64,000 nucleotides of DNA from Paraburkholderia sp. BL9I2N2 (GCF_004339745.1 NZ_SMGP01000002.1:868001-932000), one strand, 5' to 3'. Numbered from the stretch's first letter, positions 35,701-45,224 are shown. The notes: generated by a model from the letters alone, not told the origin. Translations and numbers: made by a program.

Positions 35701-37545
35701 GAAGTCGTGAATCCACGCGGGCGTCGCGCCCAGCGCCTCGATCAGATAGGGCCGCTCTTCATCGACACGCACGCCGAGATGTTCGAGCATCGGCAAACTG
35801 CGCGACAAGGCGATCGGCAAACCCGCGCGATACACCTTGAAGCGAAACGCGCGCGGGCCCAATTCGATCGGGCGGTACAGGTTCATGGCGAGCCGCTCGC
35901 TGCCTTGCACGCGTTCGATCAATTCGATATCGCGCACCGCCGTGCGGGCGGGATAATCGTCGCGATAGCCGGCGGGAAACGAATCGCCGTAGTGTTGCAG
36001 CAGACGGTTGCCCTGCTCTTCGCCGAAGGCGTCGAGCAACGCATCGGCGAGATCGTCCTGCCAGCGGCGTGAGACCTGCACGAGCCGCGCTTCCAGTTCG
36101 CGCGTATCGACGTTGGGCATGCCGCCCGGCTTCGCGTGCACGACGAAGTGAATGCGCGCCAGCGTGGACTCCGACAGCAGCGGCGTGAACTCGACACTCT
36201 CGCCGTTGAACGCGTCGGCCAGCAGATTGGCGATGCGCTGGCGCAGATCGGTGTTGTACTTGTCGCGCGGCACGAACACGAGGCACGAGACGAAACGATC
36301 GAAGCGGTCGCGCCGTACGAACAGCCGGGTGCGCTGATGCTCCTGCAAACGCAGCACGCCTAGCGCGATATCGTAGAGCTGATTCTCTTCGGCCTGAAAG
36401 AGTTCGTCGCGTGGATAGGTTTCCAGCACCGTGACCAGCGATTTCGCGAGATGACCTTTCGGCAGGAATCCGGCTCGTCTCACGATATTCGCGCATTTGC
36501 GCCGCACGATAGGAATCTCCGCGGCGGACACGAAATACGCCGTGGATGTATAGAGACCGATGAAACGCCGCTCGCCGGTCACCTTGCCGTCAGGGCCGGT
36601 CATCTTGATGCCGACATAGTCCAGATAGCCCGGCCGGTGTACGGTAGCCCGCGAATTGGCCTTGGTCAGAAAGATCGGCGACGAACCGGAAATGATCTCG
36701 GCCGCGGCCGGCGGCAAGGGTGTGATCTCGGCGGCGCCGGCGGCCCGCAATGCATCGCGCAGAATGCCCAGACCCGAACCCGGCACCGCGCGCAGGCCGT
36801 AGCCGATATCGTGCTGCACCAGTTCGTAATCGCGCTGGCCGAGAAAGGTGAAATGATCGGCCACCATCCATTCGAGGAACGCGCGTGCTTCCAGACCTTC
36901 TGGTCCGCCCTCGCCGGCTTTCATGCCTTTGATCGTGACGCGCGCGAGTTCGACGATCTTCGGCCAGTCTTCGACGGCCGCCCGCACGTCGCGCAACACC
37001 TTGGCGATTTCGTCACGCAGCGCGTCGAGTTTTGCGGCATCGCCGCAACGGTCCACCTCGAAGTGGATGAACGAGGTCAACTGCGAGCGCGTATCGGTCG
37101 CTTCTTCGGCACCCTGGATCAGCCGCGCGATACTGCCGTCGGGCGCACGCCAGATGCGAAACACCGGATGCACGACGGAATGCAGCGCGAGGCCCTGCCG
37201 GTTGACCGCCATCGAGACGGAATCGACCAGAAACGGCATGTCGTCATTGACGATCTCGATCACCGTGTGATCGGAGTGCCAGCCGTGCTGTTCGAGAATC
37301 GGGTTATAGACGCGCAGCCGTTCGGCGCCGGGCACGAAGCGCTGTGCCGTTTGCCAGTGCGCGAGCGCCGCGCCGTAGAGATCGGCAATCGAGCGGCTTT
37401 GCAGATCGTCGGCGTCGACGAAATCGTAGTAGTGCCGCAGAAAGGTCTCGACGACCTTGAAGGTTGGCTCGGGCAGGCGCCCTCGCGCAAATTCGACGAC
37501 ATCGTTCAGCAAGTGCGTGACGGCTTCTTCGTTCTTTGCTTGCAT
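32704..37545 (-). CDS. gdhB: NAD-specific glutamate dehydrogenase, large (GDH-180) type
   Basis: A 1613-residue enzyme of the giant NAD-dependent glutamate dehydrogenase family (usual length about 1600). It oxidises glutamate to 2-oxoglutarate and ammonium. The catalytic region near residues 810-860 has ARGGLRWSDRREDFRTEV and NVVIVPVGSKGGFVVK, including the glutamate-binding and catalytic lysines. The Rossmann segment with GVGDMSGDVFGNGM follows near 985-1000. The long N-terminal regulatory part includes ACT-like sections. The start at ATG 37545 (MQAKNEEAVTHLLND) has GGGGAG upstream; the frame extends 125 codons further without conserved sequence. Confidence 0.95.
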   Translation of the reverse strand: MQAKNEEAVTHLLNDVVEFARGRLPEPTFKVVETFLRHYYDFVDADDLQSRSIADLYGAALAHWQTAQRFVPGAERLRVYNPILEQHGWHSDHTVIEIVNDDMPFLVDSVSMAVNRQGLALHSVVHPVFRIWRAPDGSIARLIQGAEEATDTRSQLTSFIHFEVDRCGDAAKLDALRDEIAKVLRDVRAAVEDWPKIVELARVTIKGMKAGEGGPEGLEARAFLEWMVADHFTFLGQRDYELVQHDIGYGLRAVPGSGLGILRDALRAAGAAEITPLPPAAAEIISGSSPIFLTKANSRATVHRPGYLDYVGIKMTGPDGKVTGERRFIGLYTSTAYFVSAAEIPIVRRKCANIVRRAGFLPKGHLAKSLVTVLETYPRDELFQAEENQLYDIALGVLRLQEHQRTRLFVRRDRFDRFVSCLVFVPRDKYNTDLRQRIANLLADAFNGESVEFTPLLSESTLARIHFVVHAKPGGMPNVDTRELEARLVQVSRRWQDDLADALLDAFGEEQGNRLLQHYGDSFPAGYRDDYPARTAVRDIELIERVQGSERLAMNLYRPIELGPRAFRFKVYRAGLPIALSRSLPMLEHLGVRVDEERPYLIEALGATPAWIHDFGLELADDAEFDIERVKDLFEEAFEQVWTGAIESDDFNRLVLRAQLNAREVTILRAYAKYLRQVGSTFSDAYIERAVTGNPAIARMLVELFIARFDPVLGETREARVDGWLRSIDSALDQVPNLDEDRILRQFLGVIKATKRTNYYRFDADGHPKPYLSFKFDPAQVPGLPEPKPMFEIWVYSPRVEGVHLRGGRVARGGLRWSDRREDFRTEVLGLMKAQMVKNVVIVPVGSKGGFVVKNPPPQTERDAWMREGIACYQTFLRGLLDLTDNLAVTRVVPPPDVVRHDPDDPYLVVAADKGTATFSDYANAISQEYGFWLDDAFASGGSVGYDHKKMAITARGAWESVKRHFREMGVDTQTMDFTVVGVGDMSGDVFGNGMLLSPHIKLVAAFDHRHIFLDPNPDPAASLAERGRLFVLDRSSWADYDPSLISAGGGVFPRSAKTIPLSPAVQSVLGISAPALAPAELMRAILQAPVDLLYNGGIGTYVKASRETHLQVGDRANDAIRVNGADLHCKVVAEGGNLGLTQLGRIEFAQRGGRINTDAIDNSAGVDCSDHEVNIKILLGLVVSDGEMTEKQRNALLAEMTDEVGLLVLQDNYYQTQALSIAGRYGVELLDAEARLMRYLERAGRLNRVIEFLPTDEEVAERQAAKQGLTTPERAVLLAYSKMWLYDALLESSIPEDPLVSDMLVEYFPKPLRQRFSEPMQRHPLRREILATHLTNALVNRVGCEFVHRLMEETDAQPGDIVRACIMARDVFDLDDVWRSIDALDNRVADDIQARMFVEVARLVERSALWFLRQLQSGAVSDRDVAGLLARCRDAAQRLAPQWPALLPSADLEALSERQRVFADAGVDSELAVRIASGEISAALLDIAEVASTSGRSLELVAGVYFALGTLLNSGWISERAAALPAPTHWDMLARATALADIARLKRALTTSALANADEASTPEALVEAWREKRTAQLERYARLLADLRATGGASLSMLLVIVREMAALERA

Positions 37546-37715
37546 GATCAACTCCCCCGGCTGGGCGGCAATGGCGGGTATCGCTTGATACTCGCCTTGA
37601 TTCGCATGCATCGTCTGAAGGGGAATTATGCACCTGCCGACCGGTATGCGACGGCTGACCGCACTTAGGTTATACCCGCTGCCGCTGAATGCGCCGCCAC
37701 GGCGCGTCCGGCCGT

Positions 37716-38516
37716 TTAAAGCACGGCTCCCGGAACCGCGTGCTCCTGCGCGAGCCACGCGCGAACCTGCTCGCTGGTCCACGCCGGGTCGTCGTGCGGC
37801 AGGTCGTGGCCGGCCCACGGATGCTCGCAATGCAGGGCGCCCCACGCCGCCGCGAGCTTCGCCGAGCACACGGGGTCGACGAGTTTGTCGGCCCGCGAAG
37901 AAAGAATCAGCAACGGGCACTCCGGTCGCGCCGCGTCCGCGGTGAAACGTGCCGCGGCCCAGAGTTGCCGTAGTGCATTGCCACGGCTCACGGGCGCGCT
38001 GTGGCGAATCCGGCTCCAGGTGTCGAGATCGTCGCCCAGCGTTTCCACGTTGTTACACGTCAGCCGATGAATGCCGTGTTCCGCGCGCGGCGCGTCGCGC
38101 CAGTGCGCGGCCACGCCGAGCAGGTCCGCCCATGCCGAAGGGCGCAAGCGCTCCTGCATCTGGCTGAACGGCCGCATGCTCGTGTTGATCAGCACCAGCC
38201 GTTCGATCTCGTAGGGATGCCGCTGCGCCCAGTCTGTCGCCACCATGCCGCCGAGCGACATCGCCAGCACGCAGTACGGCCCGGGCATGCCGCTTTGCAG
38301 AGCAGCATTTCGCACGAAGCCGACCATGTCGGCGACCGTCGACGGCGCGCGCAAGTGCGTGAATTCGCCGTTGCCCGGCAGATCGAGCAGCAGCAGACGG
38401 CCGGGCGCGCCCATGTGAAGGGCCGATTCATTGACCGCGCCATGCAGCAAGCCGGGCAAGCGGCCCCAGTGGCGGATTTCACGCGTGAGTCCGCGTAGCA
38501 GGATCCACGTACTCAT
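37716..38516 (-). CDS. Alpha/beta hydrolase
   Basis: A 266-residue protein with the alpha/beta hydrolase core: oxyanion region LLLLDLPGNGE, nucleophile Ser in VLAMSLGGMVATDW (GxSxG variant MSLGG), acid Asp in LILSSRADKLVDP and base His in WAGHDLPHDDP. Substrate unknown; esterases and lactonases of this type are common. The start overlaps the stop of the M14 peptidase gene by four bases, so both are translated from one message. Confidence 0.85.
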   Translation of the reverse strand: MSTWILLRGLTREIRHWGRLPGLLHGAVNESALHMGAPGRLLLLDLPGNGEFTHLRAPSTVADMVGFVRNAALQSGMPGPYCVLAMSLGGMVATDWAQRHPYEIERLVLINTSMRPFSQMQERLRPSAWADLLGVAAHWRDAPRAEHGIHRLTCNNVETLGDDLDTWSRIRHSAPVSRGNALRQLWAAARFTADAARPECPLLILSSRADKLVDPVCSAKLAAAWGALHCEHPWAGHDLPHDDPAWTSEQVRAWLAQEHAVPGAVL

Positions 38517-39547
38517 ACGCTTTCCGGTTTATACCAATGGTCGATCGCGCTTTGCAGCAATTGCTCGCGACGATTGCCTTGCGGCAGCCAGCGTTGCGAC
38601 GAGAAGGCCGCACGCGCCAGAAAGTCGAGCAGGTTCGCATGACGCCGCAGCACCCGCGCCGTGCGATGCGCCTTCACCGGATTGAACATGCCCTGACGCG
38701 AAAACAACTGGCGCGGATTCTTCTTGATCCACAGCCAGGAGCCGAGTTCGAGGGTCATCGGCAGAAAGACGTTGGGCGCGGGCGTGCGGTCGTAAGCGAA
38801 GTCCCACAGATCGCCGTGCAACAGATATTGATGGCTCTGTGGTTCGAATGCGTAGCCATGGTGGGGATGCGCGCGTTCGAACATGGTCTTCAGCACGTAC
38901 ATTTCCGGCAAATGCGGCATCACTTTGCGGGTGCGTGCGTACGGAAACCAGATACTGTCGCTCCAGCCGTAGCCCGAATGGCAATCGAGTGCGATGCTCA
39001 ATGGCCGCGTGGCCATTTCGGTTTCGACCACCCGCAGGAGCGCGGAGGCCTCAGGTTCCATCGGCGCGCCCTCGCGGCCGCGATACCACGGCAGCCACGC
39101 GCCCACGCGCTGGCCGCCGGCGAGCAGCGGCACGCGTTCGTCGGCGTTCTGCGGCGCGTTGCGCATCAGGTCCACGCCGTTCGGGTTGGCGCGCGTGGCC
39201 GCCCACATTCCGCCCGGATTGACGATCGGCATAAAGATCAGACGAATCGACTGCAATTGGCGCACCAGCAGTTCGTCCCATTCGAGCCGCGCAAGCAGCG
39301 CGCGCATATAGTCGAGCACAAGTTGCGAGCCGATCCGCTCGAGCCCGTGAATGCCGGCAAAAAAGCCGATTGCCGGCGCTTGTGGATCGGTCGAACCGAT
39401 GCTCGCGGTCTGAACGGCGAATGGCCGGCCGCGCACCGTCGTCTCGCAGACGGTGCGGATCGCGAAGCTCGCGCTGCCCTGCTCGAGGATCGTCCTGAGA
39501 TCTTCGTACTCCGCAAAACTGTCGGGAAGGAAGCTCAGAGGCTGCAT
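38513..39547 (-). CDS. M14-family zinc carboxypeptidase
   Basis: A 344-residue peptidase with the M14 fold. Zinc ligands are GIHGLERIGSQ (HxxE, about residue 66) and His in ALDCHSGYG (about 187); the catalytic Glu is in MTLELGSWLW (about 269). Substrate-binding motifs include MPIVNPGGMWAATRANPNGVD. ATG 39547 (MQPLSFLPDS) is preferred to the longer frame. There is no signal peptide, so a cytoplasmic peptide or amide substrate is likely. It is cotranscribed with the alpha/beta hydrolase that overlaps its stop. Confidence 0.87.
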   Translation of the reverse strand: MQPLSFLPDSFAEYEDLRTILEQGSASFAIRTVCETTVRGRPFAVQTASIGSTDPQAPAIGFFAGIHGLERIGSQLVLDYMRALLARLEWDELLVRQLQSIRLIFMPIVNPGGMWAATRANPNGVDLMRNAPQNADERVPLLAGGQRVGAWLPWYRGREGAPMEPEASALLRVVETEMATRPLSIALDCHSGYGWSDSIWFPYARTRKVMPHLPEMYVLKTMFERAHPHHGYAFEPQSHQYLLHGDLWDFAYDRTPAPNVFLPMTLELGSWLWIKKNPRQLFSRQGMFNPVKAHRTARVLRRHANLLDFLARAAFSSQRWLPQGNRREQLLQSAIDHWYKPESV

Positions 39548-39839
39548 GACGATGTCGCGAGCAATTGCAAGGTTAATGGGGACGGCACACCGATTCACGC
39601 AATATAGCCTGGCCGGGCGCCGACATGCTGAAGTGGCGCGGGCCGATGCGAATCATGTCACACCCATGTCATTTTCCATTCGAACGGATGACTCCAATTT
39701 GTCTTTCCGCCGACGCAAAAAAAGACACGAGAAGATATAGTCGTCTAGACGTTGCGATGCCTTCACTCAACCGTCACAGACGCTTTCTAGAATGAGCCCC
39801 ACACATGCCGGCAGCGGCCGGATGCATCAAGGGGTATTC

Positions 39840-40745
39840 ATGGAAGCAATTCGGGAAGCAATTCGTATCGAACGGTTGAGCAAGACGTTCAGCAACGGCC
39901 GCAAGGCGCTGGACGAAATCGATCTGCGCGTCGAACCGGGCGAAATGGTTGCGTTGATCGGCGCCTCGGGCTCGGGCAAGTCGACGCTGCTGCGCCATAT
40001 CGCGGGCTTCACGGCGTCCGACGCGCAGCCGTCGCAGATCGCGATTCTGGGCCGGCCGATTCAGCAGAACGGCCGCATCGTGCGGGAAGTGCGCAGCATT
40101 CGCCGCGACATCGGCTTCGTATTTCAGCAGTTCAATCTGGTGAACCGCCTCTCCGTCGAAACCAATGTGCTGATCGGCGCGCTCGCGCGGCTGCCTTGGT
40201 GGCGCCGTCTCAGCGGCCGTTTTCCGCGCGCCGAGCGGGCGTTGTCGATGGCCGCGTTGAACGAAGTCGGCATCGGCGAACATGCGCGCGAACGCGCCGC
40301 CAATCTCTCCGGCGGGCAGCAGCAACGCGCGGCACTCGCCCGTGCGCTGGTGCAGCGCGCGCGCATCGTGCTCGCCGATGAACCGATCGCCTCGCTCGAC
40401 CCCGAGTCGTCACGCCGTGTGATGGAGATGCTGCGCACGCTGAACATCGAGCATCAACTCACGGTGCTGGTGTCGCTGCATCAGGTCGATATCGCGATGC
40501 AGTACTGCCCGCGCACGATCGCGCTGCGCCGCGGCAAGGTGGTCTACGACGGCCCCTCCGCCGCGCTCACACCGGCCCTGCTCAAGAAACTCTACGGCGA
40601 CGATGCCCGCGAACTACTCGATGAATCCGCTCAAAGCGCGGACGATATCGACGCAAAAAATGCCGCCGGCGGCACTCCGCTTCAGAACGCCGCATCTGCT
40701 TCGACGCGCTACGCGTTCGCTCTCAATCCGGCGCACTCGAACTGA
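39840..40745 (+). CDS. phnC: Phosphonate ABC transporter ATP-binding protein PhnC
   Basis: A 301-residue ATPase with Walker A GASGSGKS (about residues 41-48), signature NLSGGQQQRAALARAL (about 156-171) and Walker B IVLADEPIASLDPE. The segment between (REVRSIRRDIGFVFQQFNLV, then NRLSVETNVLIGAL) is typical of PhnC. It powers import of phosphonates, phosphite or related phosphorus compounds with PhnD and PhnE. Start is ATG 39840; note the 11-base near-duplication GGAAGCAATTC just after the start. A 40-residue polar tail follows the ATPase core. No C-P lyase genes lie in this window. Confidence 0.9.
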   Translation: MEAIREAIRIERLSKTFSNGRKALDEIDLRVEPGEMVALIGASGSGKSTLLRHIAGFTASDAQPSQIAILGRPIQQNGRIVREVRSIRRDIGFVFQQFNLVNRLSVETNVLIGALARLPWWRRLSGRFPRAERALSMAALNEVGIGEHARERAANLSGGQQQRAALARALVQRARIVLADEPIASLDPESSRRVMEMLRTLNIEHQLTVLVSLHQVDIAMQYCPRTIALRRGKVVYDGPSAALTPALLKKLYGDDARELLDESAQSADDIDAKNAAGGTPLQNAASASTRYAFALNPAHSN

Positions 40746-40786
40746 GCGCGCCCATTCAGTCTGTCAACTCAACCGGATCTCAAACG

Positions 40787-41764
40787 ATGAAATTCCTGCG
40801 TTCATTGATCACGCTGGCCGTCGGCGCGGCCGCTTTTGCTGCTGTCTCCACCGCGCAAGCCGAAGACCTCAACCTCGGCATCATCTCGACCGATTCCTCC
40901 TCCGTGCTGAAACAGCGCTGGGAGCCGCTGATTCAGGACATGAACAAGCAGACCGGCCTGAACGTCAAGGCGTTCTTCGCGACGGACTACGCCGGCATCA
41001 TCGAAGGCATGCGCTTTAACAAGGTCCAGGTCGGCTATTTCGGCAATGCGTCGGCGATCGAGGCGGTGGACCGCGCGCAAGGCGAAGTGTTCGCGAAGAT
41101 CCAGTATGCGAACGGCGATGCCGGTTACTACTCGGTGCTGATCACGAACGTGAACAGCCGCTTCAAGACGCTCGATGACGTGTTCAAGAATACGAAGGAC
41201 GTCACGCTCGTTTTCGGCGATCCGAACTCCACCTCGGGCACGCTGATTCCCGGCTACTACCTGTTCGCCAAGCACAACACGCCGGTCAACACTTCGTTCA
41301 AGACCATGCTGCCGTCGAGCCACGAAGCGAATCTGCTGGCAGTGGTGAACAACAAGATCGACATCGCGACCAACAATACCGAGATGCTCGACACGCTGAA
41401 GAAAGAACACCCGGACAAGTTCGCGCAAGTGCGTGTGCTGTGGAAGTCGCCGCTGATTCCGTCGGATCCGCTGGTGTGGCGCAAGGATCTGCCGCAAGCC
41501 ACCAAGGACAAGCTGCGCAACTTCTTCCTGAACTACGCGAAGACCGATCCGCACGAAAAAGCGGTGATGGCGGCCATTACCGGTTACAGCGGCTTCGCGG
41601 CATCGTCGGATGCGCAGTTGCTGCCGATCCGTCAGGTCGCCTTGTACCAGCAGAAGCAGAAGATCGAGAGCGACGCGCATCTCTCCGATGACGATCGCAA
41701 AACCCAATTGGCCGCACTCGACGCGAAGCTGAGCGCGCTGAACACCGCGCAATCGAAGCAATGA
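40787..41764 (+). CDS. phnD: Phosphonate ABC transporter substrate-binding protein PhnD
   Basis: A 325-residue periplasmic protein. A signal peptide (SLITLAVGAAAFAAVSTAQA, cleavage near residue 25) leads to the type II binding fold with LGIISTDSSSVLKQRWEPLI, KAFFATDYAGIIEGMRFNKV and the TSGTLIPGYYLFAKH motif, in which Ser/Thr residues bind the phosphonate group. It captures phosphonates for PhnCE. It is followed directly by phnE with an ATGA overlap. Confidence 0.92.
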   Translation: MKFLRSLITLAVGAAAFAAVSTAQAEDLNLGIISTDSSSVLKQRWEPLIQDMNKQTGLNVKAFFATDYAGIIEGMRFNKVQVGYFGNASAIEAVDRAQGEVFAKIQYANGDAGYYSVLITNVNSRFKTLDDVFKNTKDVTLVFGDPNSTSGTLIPGYYLFAKHNTPVNTSFKTMLPSSHEANLLAVVNNKIDIATNNTEMLDTLKKEHPDKFAQVRVLWKSPLIPSDPLVWRKDLPQATKDKLRNFFLNYAKTDPHEKAVMAAITGYSGFAASSDAQLLPIRQVALYQQKQKIESDAHLSDDDRKTQLAALDAKLSALNTAQSKQ

Positions 41765-42603
41765 ACACAGTCGATCTGATCACGTCGCCGGCGCGTGCGA
41801 GCGAAGCGCTCGACGCCCAGGCGGCGCGTCATCGCGCGCCTGCTGCCGGCAAGCGTAGCTGGCTGTCGCTGCTCGGCTGGATCGCGCTGCTTGCGGTGTT
41901 GGGCGGCGCATGGCACAGCGCCGACATGCGTCCGCTGGATCTGCTCAGCGACTCCGGCAACATGGGCCAGTTCGCCAAGGACTTCTTTCCGCCCGACTTC
42001 ACCGAATGGCGCAGCTATCTGCACGAGATGATCGTGACGCTCTCGGTGGCGGTATGGGGCACCGCTCTTTCGCTCGTGTGCGCGGTGCCGTGCGGACTGA
42101 TGTCGGCTCACAACATGGCGCCGATGTGGATCGTGCAGCCCATGCGCCGCATGATGGACGCGTGCCGCGCGATCAATGAAATGGTCTTCGCCATGCTGTT
42201 CATCGTCGCGGTCGGCCTCGGTCCTTTTGCGGGCGTGCTGGCGCTGTGGGTGCACACCACCGGCGTGCTCGCCAAGCTGTTCGCCGAAGCGGTCGAGGCC
42301 ATCGATCCGCGTCCGGCCGAAGGCGTGCGCGCCACCGGCGCAACCAGTCTCGACGAAATCATTTACGGCGTGCTGCCGCAAGTGCTGCCGTTGTGGATTT
42401 CGTACGCGTTGTATCGCTTCGAATCCAACGTGCGCTCGGCGATGGTGGTCGGCATGGTCGGCGCGGGTGGTATCGGCGTGGTGTTGTACGAAGCGATCCG
42501 CTCGTTCAACTATGCGCAGACGGCCGCGGTGATGATCATGGTGATCGTGGTCGTGACGGTGATCGATCTCGCGTCCGCGTGGCTGCGTGAGCGCGTGACC
42601 TGA
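41761..42603 (+). CDS. phnE: Phosphonate ABC transporter permease PhnE
   Basis: A 280-residue permease with five to six hydrophobic helices. The EAA coupling loop is FAEAVEAIDPRPAEGVRATG followed by ATSLDEIIYGVLPQVLPLW, a typical PhnE sequence. It overlaps phnD by four bases (41761-41764), so the phnCDE genes form one operon. A single permease is encoded; some phosphonate systems have two. Confidence 0.92.
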   Translation: MNTVDLITSPARASEALDAQAARHRAPAAGKRSWLSLLGWIALLAVLGGAWHSADMRPLDLLSDSGNMGQFAKDFFPPDFTEWRSYLHEMIVTLSVAVWGTALSLVCAVPCGLMSAHNMAPMWIVQPMRRMMDACRAINEMVFAMLFIVAVGLGPFAGVLALWVHTTGVLAKLFAEAVEAIDPRPAEGVRATGATSLDEIIYGVLPQVLPLWISYALYRFESNVRSAMVVGMVGAGGIGVVLYEAIRSFNYAQTAAVMIMVIVVVTVIDLASAWLRERVT

Positions 42604-42870
42604 AGCTGGCGGCCTGATTGCCCGGCGGGAAGTTTGGCGAAGCGCGGCTTCGTCTGCTTTCCGCCGCGCGCCGTTGCGCTGGCGGTTCGATTCGCATTCG
42701 CCGGTGTTCGCCCGCCTTCAGCGTCTTTTTGACGCCACAAATCGCCTCAATTTTCCAAATAAAACCCCTTCATTCGAGTCGTCCACTCCTCTATTCCGGC
42801 GTTCTGCTGGAATAATCACGGGCTCATGGCCCGGACCTGGGCCTTCGCTTCTCCTCTCCCCTGGTCTTCG

Positions 42871-43707
42871 ATGGACACCTTTGTCGTTTTGCTGGTGCTG
42901 CTCTCCGCGCTGCTTCACGCTACGTGGAACGCGTTTCTCCATCTTTCCGAAGATCGCGTCTGGCTGCTCGGCATGATGGCGATTCCGTATCTCGTCGTGA
43001 GCGCGGTCGGCGTGGTCGTGCTGCCCATGCCGGCGCCGGCGGCGTGGCCGTACATCGTTGCATCGGTGCTGCTGGAATTCGGTTATCTGCTGGCGCTGAT
43101 CCGCGCCTACAAGAGCGGCGACTTCGGGCAGATCTATCCGATTGCGCGCGGCCTTTCGCCGATGCTCGTGTTCGCCGGCGCATTGGTGTTCGCGCACGAA
43201 GCGCTCAAACCGCTCGCGGCGATCGGTGTGGCGCTGGTGTCGATCGGCATCGTCTCGCTGGCGTTTCGGCGCGGCATGCGCTTTTCGGGCGAGAGCGTGC
43301 CTTTCGCACTTCTCACCGGCTTCTTCATCTCGGCATATTCGGTTGTCGACGGAATCGGCGCGCGCCTGGCGGGCAATGGCCTGAGCTACGTCATGTGGGT
43401 CTATCTGATCTGGAACATCCCGCAGTTTCTGCTCGCCTGGCGTTGGCGCGGCGGCGCCAAAGGGCTGTTCATCGGCCGCGCGGTGGTGCTCAAGGGCATG
43501 GCGGCGGGCGTGCTCGCGTTGAGCGCCTACTGCCTGATCATCGAGGCCTACCGCTATCTGCCGATTGCGATGGTCTCCGCGCTGCGCGAAATGAGCTCGA
43601 TCTTCGCGGTGGTGATCGGCTGGCTGTTCATGGGGGAGAAGCTGACCAGACGGCGGATCGTTGCGTGCGCGCTGGTGACGCTGGGGGCGGTTTTGATACG
43701 GGTTTGA
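42871..43707 (+). CDS. EamA/DMT-family transporter
   Basis: A 278-residue inner-membrane protein with about ten hydrophobic segments in two EamA repeats (VLLVLLSALLHATWNAFLH and PFALLTGFFISAYSVVDGIG). The closing AVVIGWLFMGEKLTRRRIVA followed by GAVLIR is the hallmark end of each repeat. Such transporters export or import metabolites such as amino acids or sugars. The substrate is unknown; placement after phnCDE, with a gap of 267 bases, is suggestive only. ATG 42871 (MDTFVVLLV) is preferred over an upstream ATG at 42826. Confidence 0.85.
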   Translation: MDTFVVLLVLLSALLHATWNAFLHLSEDRVWLLGMMAIPYLVVSAVGVVVLPMPAPAAWPYIVASVLLEFGYLLALIRAYKSGDFGQIYPIARGLSPMLVFAGALVFAHEALKPLAAIGVALVSIGIVSLAFRRGMRFSGESVPFALLTGFFISAYSVVDGIGARLAGNGLSYVMWVYLIWNIPQFLLAWRWRGGAKGLFIGRAVVLKGMAAGVLALSAYCLIIEAYRYLPIAMVSALREMSSIFAVVIGWLFMGEKLTRRRIVACALVTLGAVLIRV

Positions 43708-43717
43708 GTCAGGCCCC

Positions 43718-45223
43718 TCACGCGAACTCCGGCAACGTCGCATCGATCGCATCGGCGAGCGTGTTGAAAGCCGGCGCGATCTCCTCATCCGGCACGCACG
43801 CGTAGCCGATCAGCAAACCGGAGGGCGCCAGGCCCGGTTGCGCGTAATACCCCGACAACGGCCGCACGACGATATTGCGCTCCAGCGCGGCGGTCGCCAC
43901 CCGCCGGTCATCGGTGCCATCGGGCAACTGCATCACGAGATGCAAACCGGCGTCGCCGCCCACCGCCGGCAACGCGTCGCCGTAACGATGTGCCGCGGCG
44001 TCGAGCAGCGTCTGGCGGCGCTGTCCGTAGAGCGTGCGCATCTTGCGGATATGCGACGTGAAATGCCCTTCGGCGATGAACTCCGCGAGCATCGCCTGCT
44101 GCAGCAACTGCCCCTCGCGATATAGCTCGGCGCTCGCGGTGGCAAAGCTCTCCGCCAGCGCTTCCGGCACGACGAGGTAGCCGATGCGCAAACCCGGAAA
44201 CAGCGTCTTGCCGAAGCTGCCCACGTAAATCACCTGCCCCGACGTATCCAGACCTTGCAGCGATGCCAGCGGCCGGCTGCCGTAGCGGTATTCGCTGTCG
44301 TAGTCGTCCTCGATGATCCAGCACTGGTTCTGCCGCGCGTATTCGAGCAACATGCGGCGCCGCGCGAGACTCATCACCATGCCGAGCGGATATTGGTGCG
44401 AAGGCGTGACGAGCATCAGCTTCGGCGGCTGCGCGAGGTCGTCGGCGGATGGATTGATGCCCTCCTCGTCGACGGCGATTGGCCGCGATTCCAGGCCGGA
44501 CACGTGCAGCACGCTGCGCACGCCCCAATAACAGGGGTCTTCGGTCCAGATCACGTCGCCCGGATCGGACAGCAGGCGCACGGCAAGGTCGACCGACTGG
44601 TGAATCCCGGTCGTGATGATGATCTGCTCCGGCGTGCAGCGCACCGAGCGCGAGGTGCGCAGATAGTCGGCCAGCGCGTGCCGCAGCGAGGCCAGGCCGC
44701 CGCCCGGCGCATACGTCAGCAGGTCCGGGCGCAGCCGGCGCCAATATTTGTTGTGCAGGCGGCTCCAGACGCGCGCCGGAAACTTCGTGACGTCCGGCAC
44801 GCCGGGCATGAACGCGCCCCACTGCCGCTTGGACACGCCCGCACCCGCGATCAGCCGCGCGCCGCGCGTGGAAAGCGCGCGCCGCGCCTGCAGCGGCGCC
44901 GGCTCGGGCCGCGCGGCGGGCGCTTCGGCATCGGGCACGCCGACAATCTCGTCCGGCGCACTGTCGGCGACGAACGTGCCGCGCCCGGTCGCCGAACTCA
45001 CGTAGCCTTCCAGCACGAGTTGCTCATACACCTGCGTAACCGTATTGCGCCCAATGCCTAACTCCTGCGCCAGCAAACGCGACGACGGCACCTTGCTGCC
45101 CGGCGGCAATTCGCGCGACAGGATCGCCTGCTGCAACAGCCGGTGCAGTTGGCGATAGATCGGCTGCCCGTTGCCGCGATCGAGGCGCTGGGCCAGCCAG
45201 TCGGACAAAACGCTCGCGCGCAT
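43718..45223 (-). CDS. gabR: GabR/MocR-type regulator (GntR HTH fused to aminotransferase domain)
   Basis: A 501-residue regulator. Residues 15-85 are a GntR winged helix (PIYRQLHRLLQQAILSRELP, RLLAQELGIGRNTVTQVYEQ); residues 130-495 are a fold-type I aminotransferase domain that binds PLP, with the Schiff-base Lys in YVGSFGKTLFPGLRIGYL. Such proteins sense GABA or other amines through PLP. Divergent placement from gabT-gabD supports a GabR role, activating the GABA genes and repressing itself. The nearest repeats TGGCTC in the intergenic region are its likely targets. Confidence 0.9.
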   Translation of the reverse strand: MRASVLSDWLAQRLDRGNGQPIYRQLHRLLQQAILSRELPPGSKVPSSRLLAQELGIGRNTVTQVYEQLVLEGYVSSATGRGTFVADSAPDEIVGVPDAEAPAARPEPAPLQARRALSTRGARLIAGAGVSKRQWGAFMPGVPDVTKFPARVWSRLHNKYWRRLRPDLLTYAPGGGLASLRHALADYLRTSRSVRCTPEQIIITTGIHQSVDLAVRLLSDPGDVIWTEDPCYWGVRSVLHVSGLESRPIAVDEEGINPSADDLAQPPKLMLVTPSHQYPLGMVMSLARRRMLLEYARQNQCWIIEDDYDSEYRYGSRPLASLQGLDTSGQVIYVGSFGKTLFPGLRIGYLVVPEALAESFATASAELYREGQLLQQAMLAEFIAEGHFTSHIRKMRTLYGQRRQTLLDAAAHRYGDALPAVGGDAGLHLVMQLPDGTDDRRVATAALERNIVVRPLSGYYAQPGLAPSGLLIGYACVPDEEIAPAFNTLADAIDATLPEFA

Positions 45224-45224
45224 G

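Noticed and set aside
39548..39839. Pho box before phnC
   Set aside because: CCGTCACAG near 39770 resembles a half-site only; no second repeat at the right spacing.
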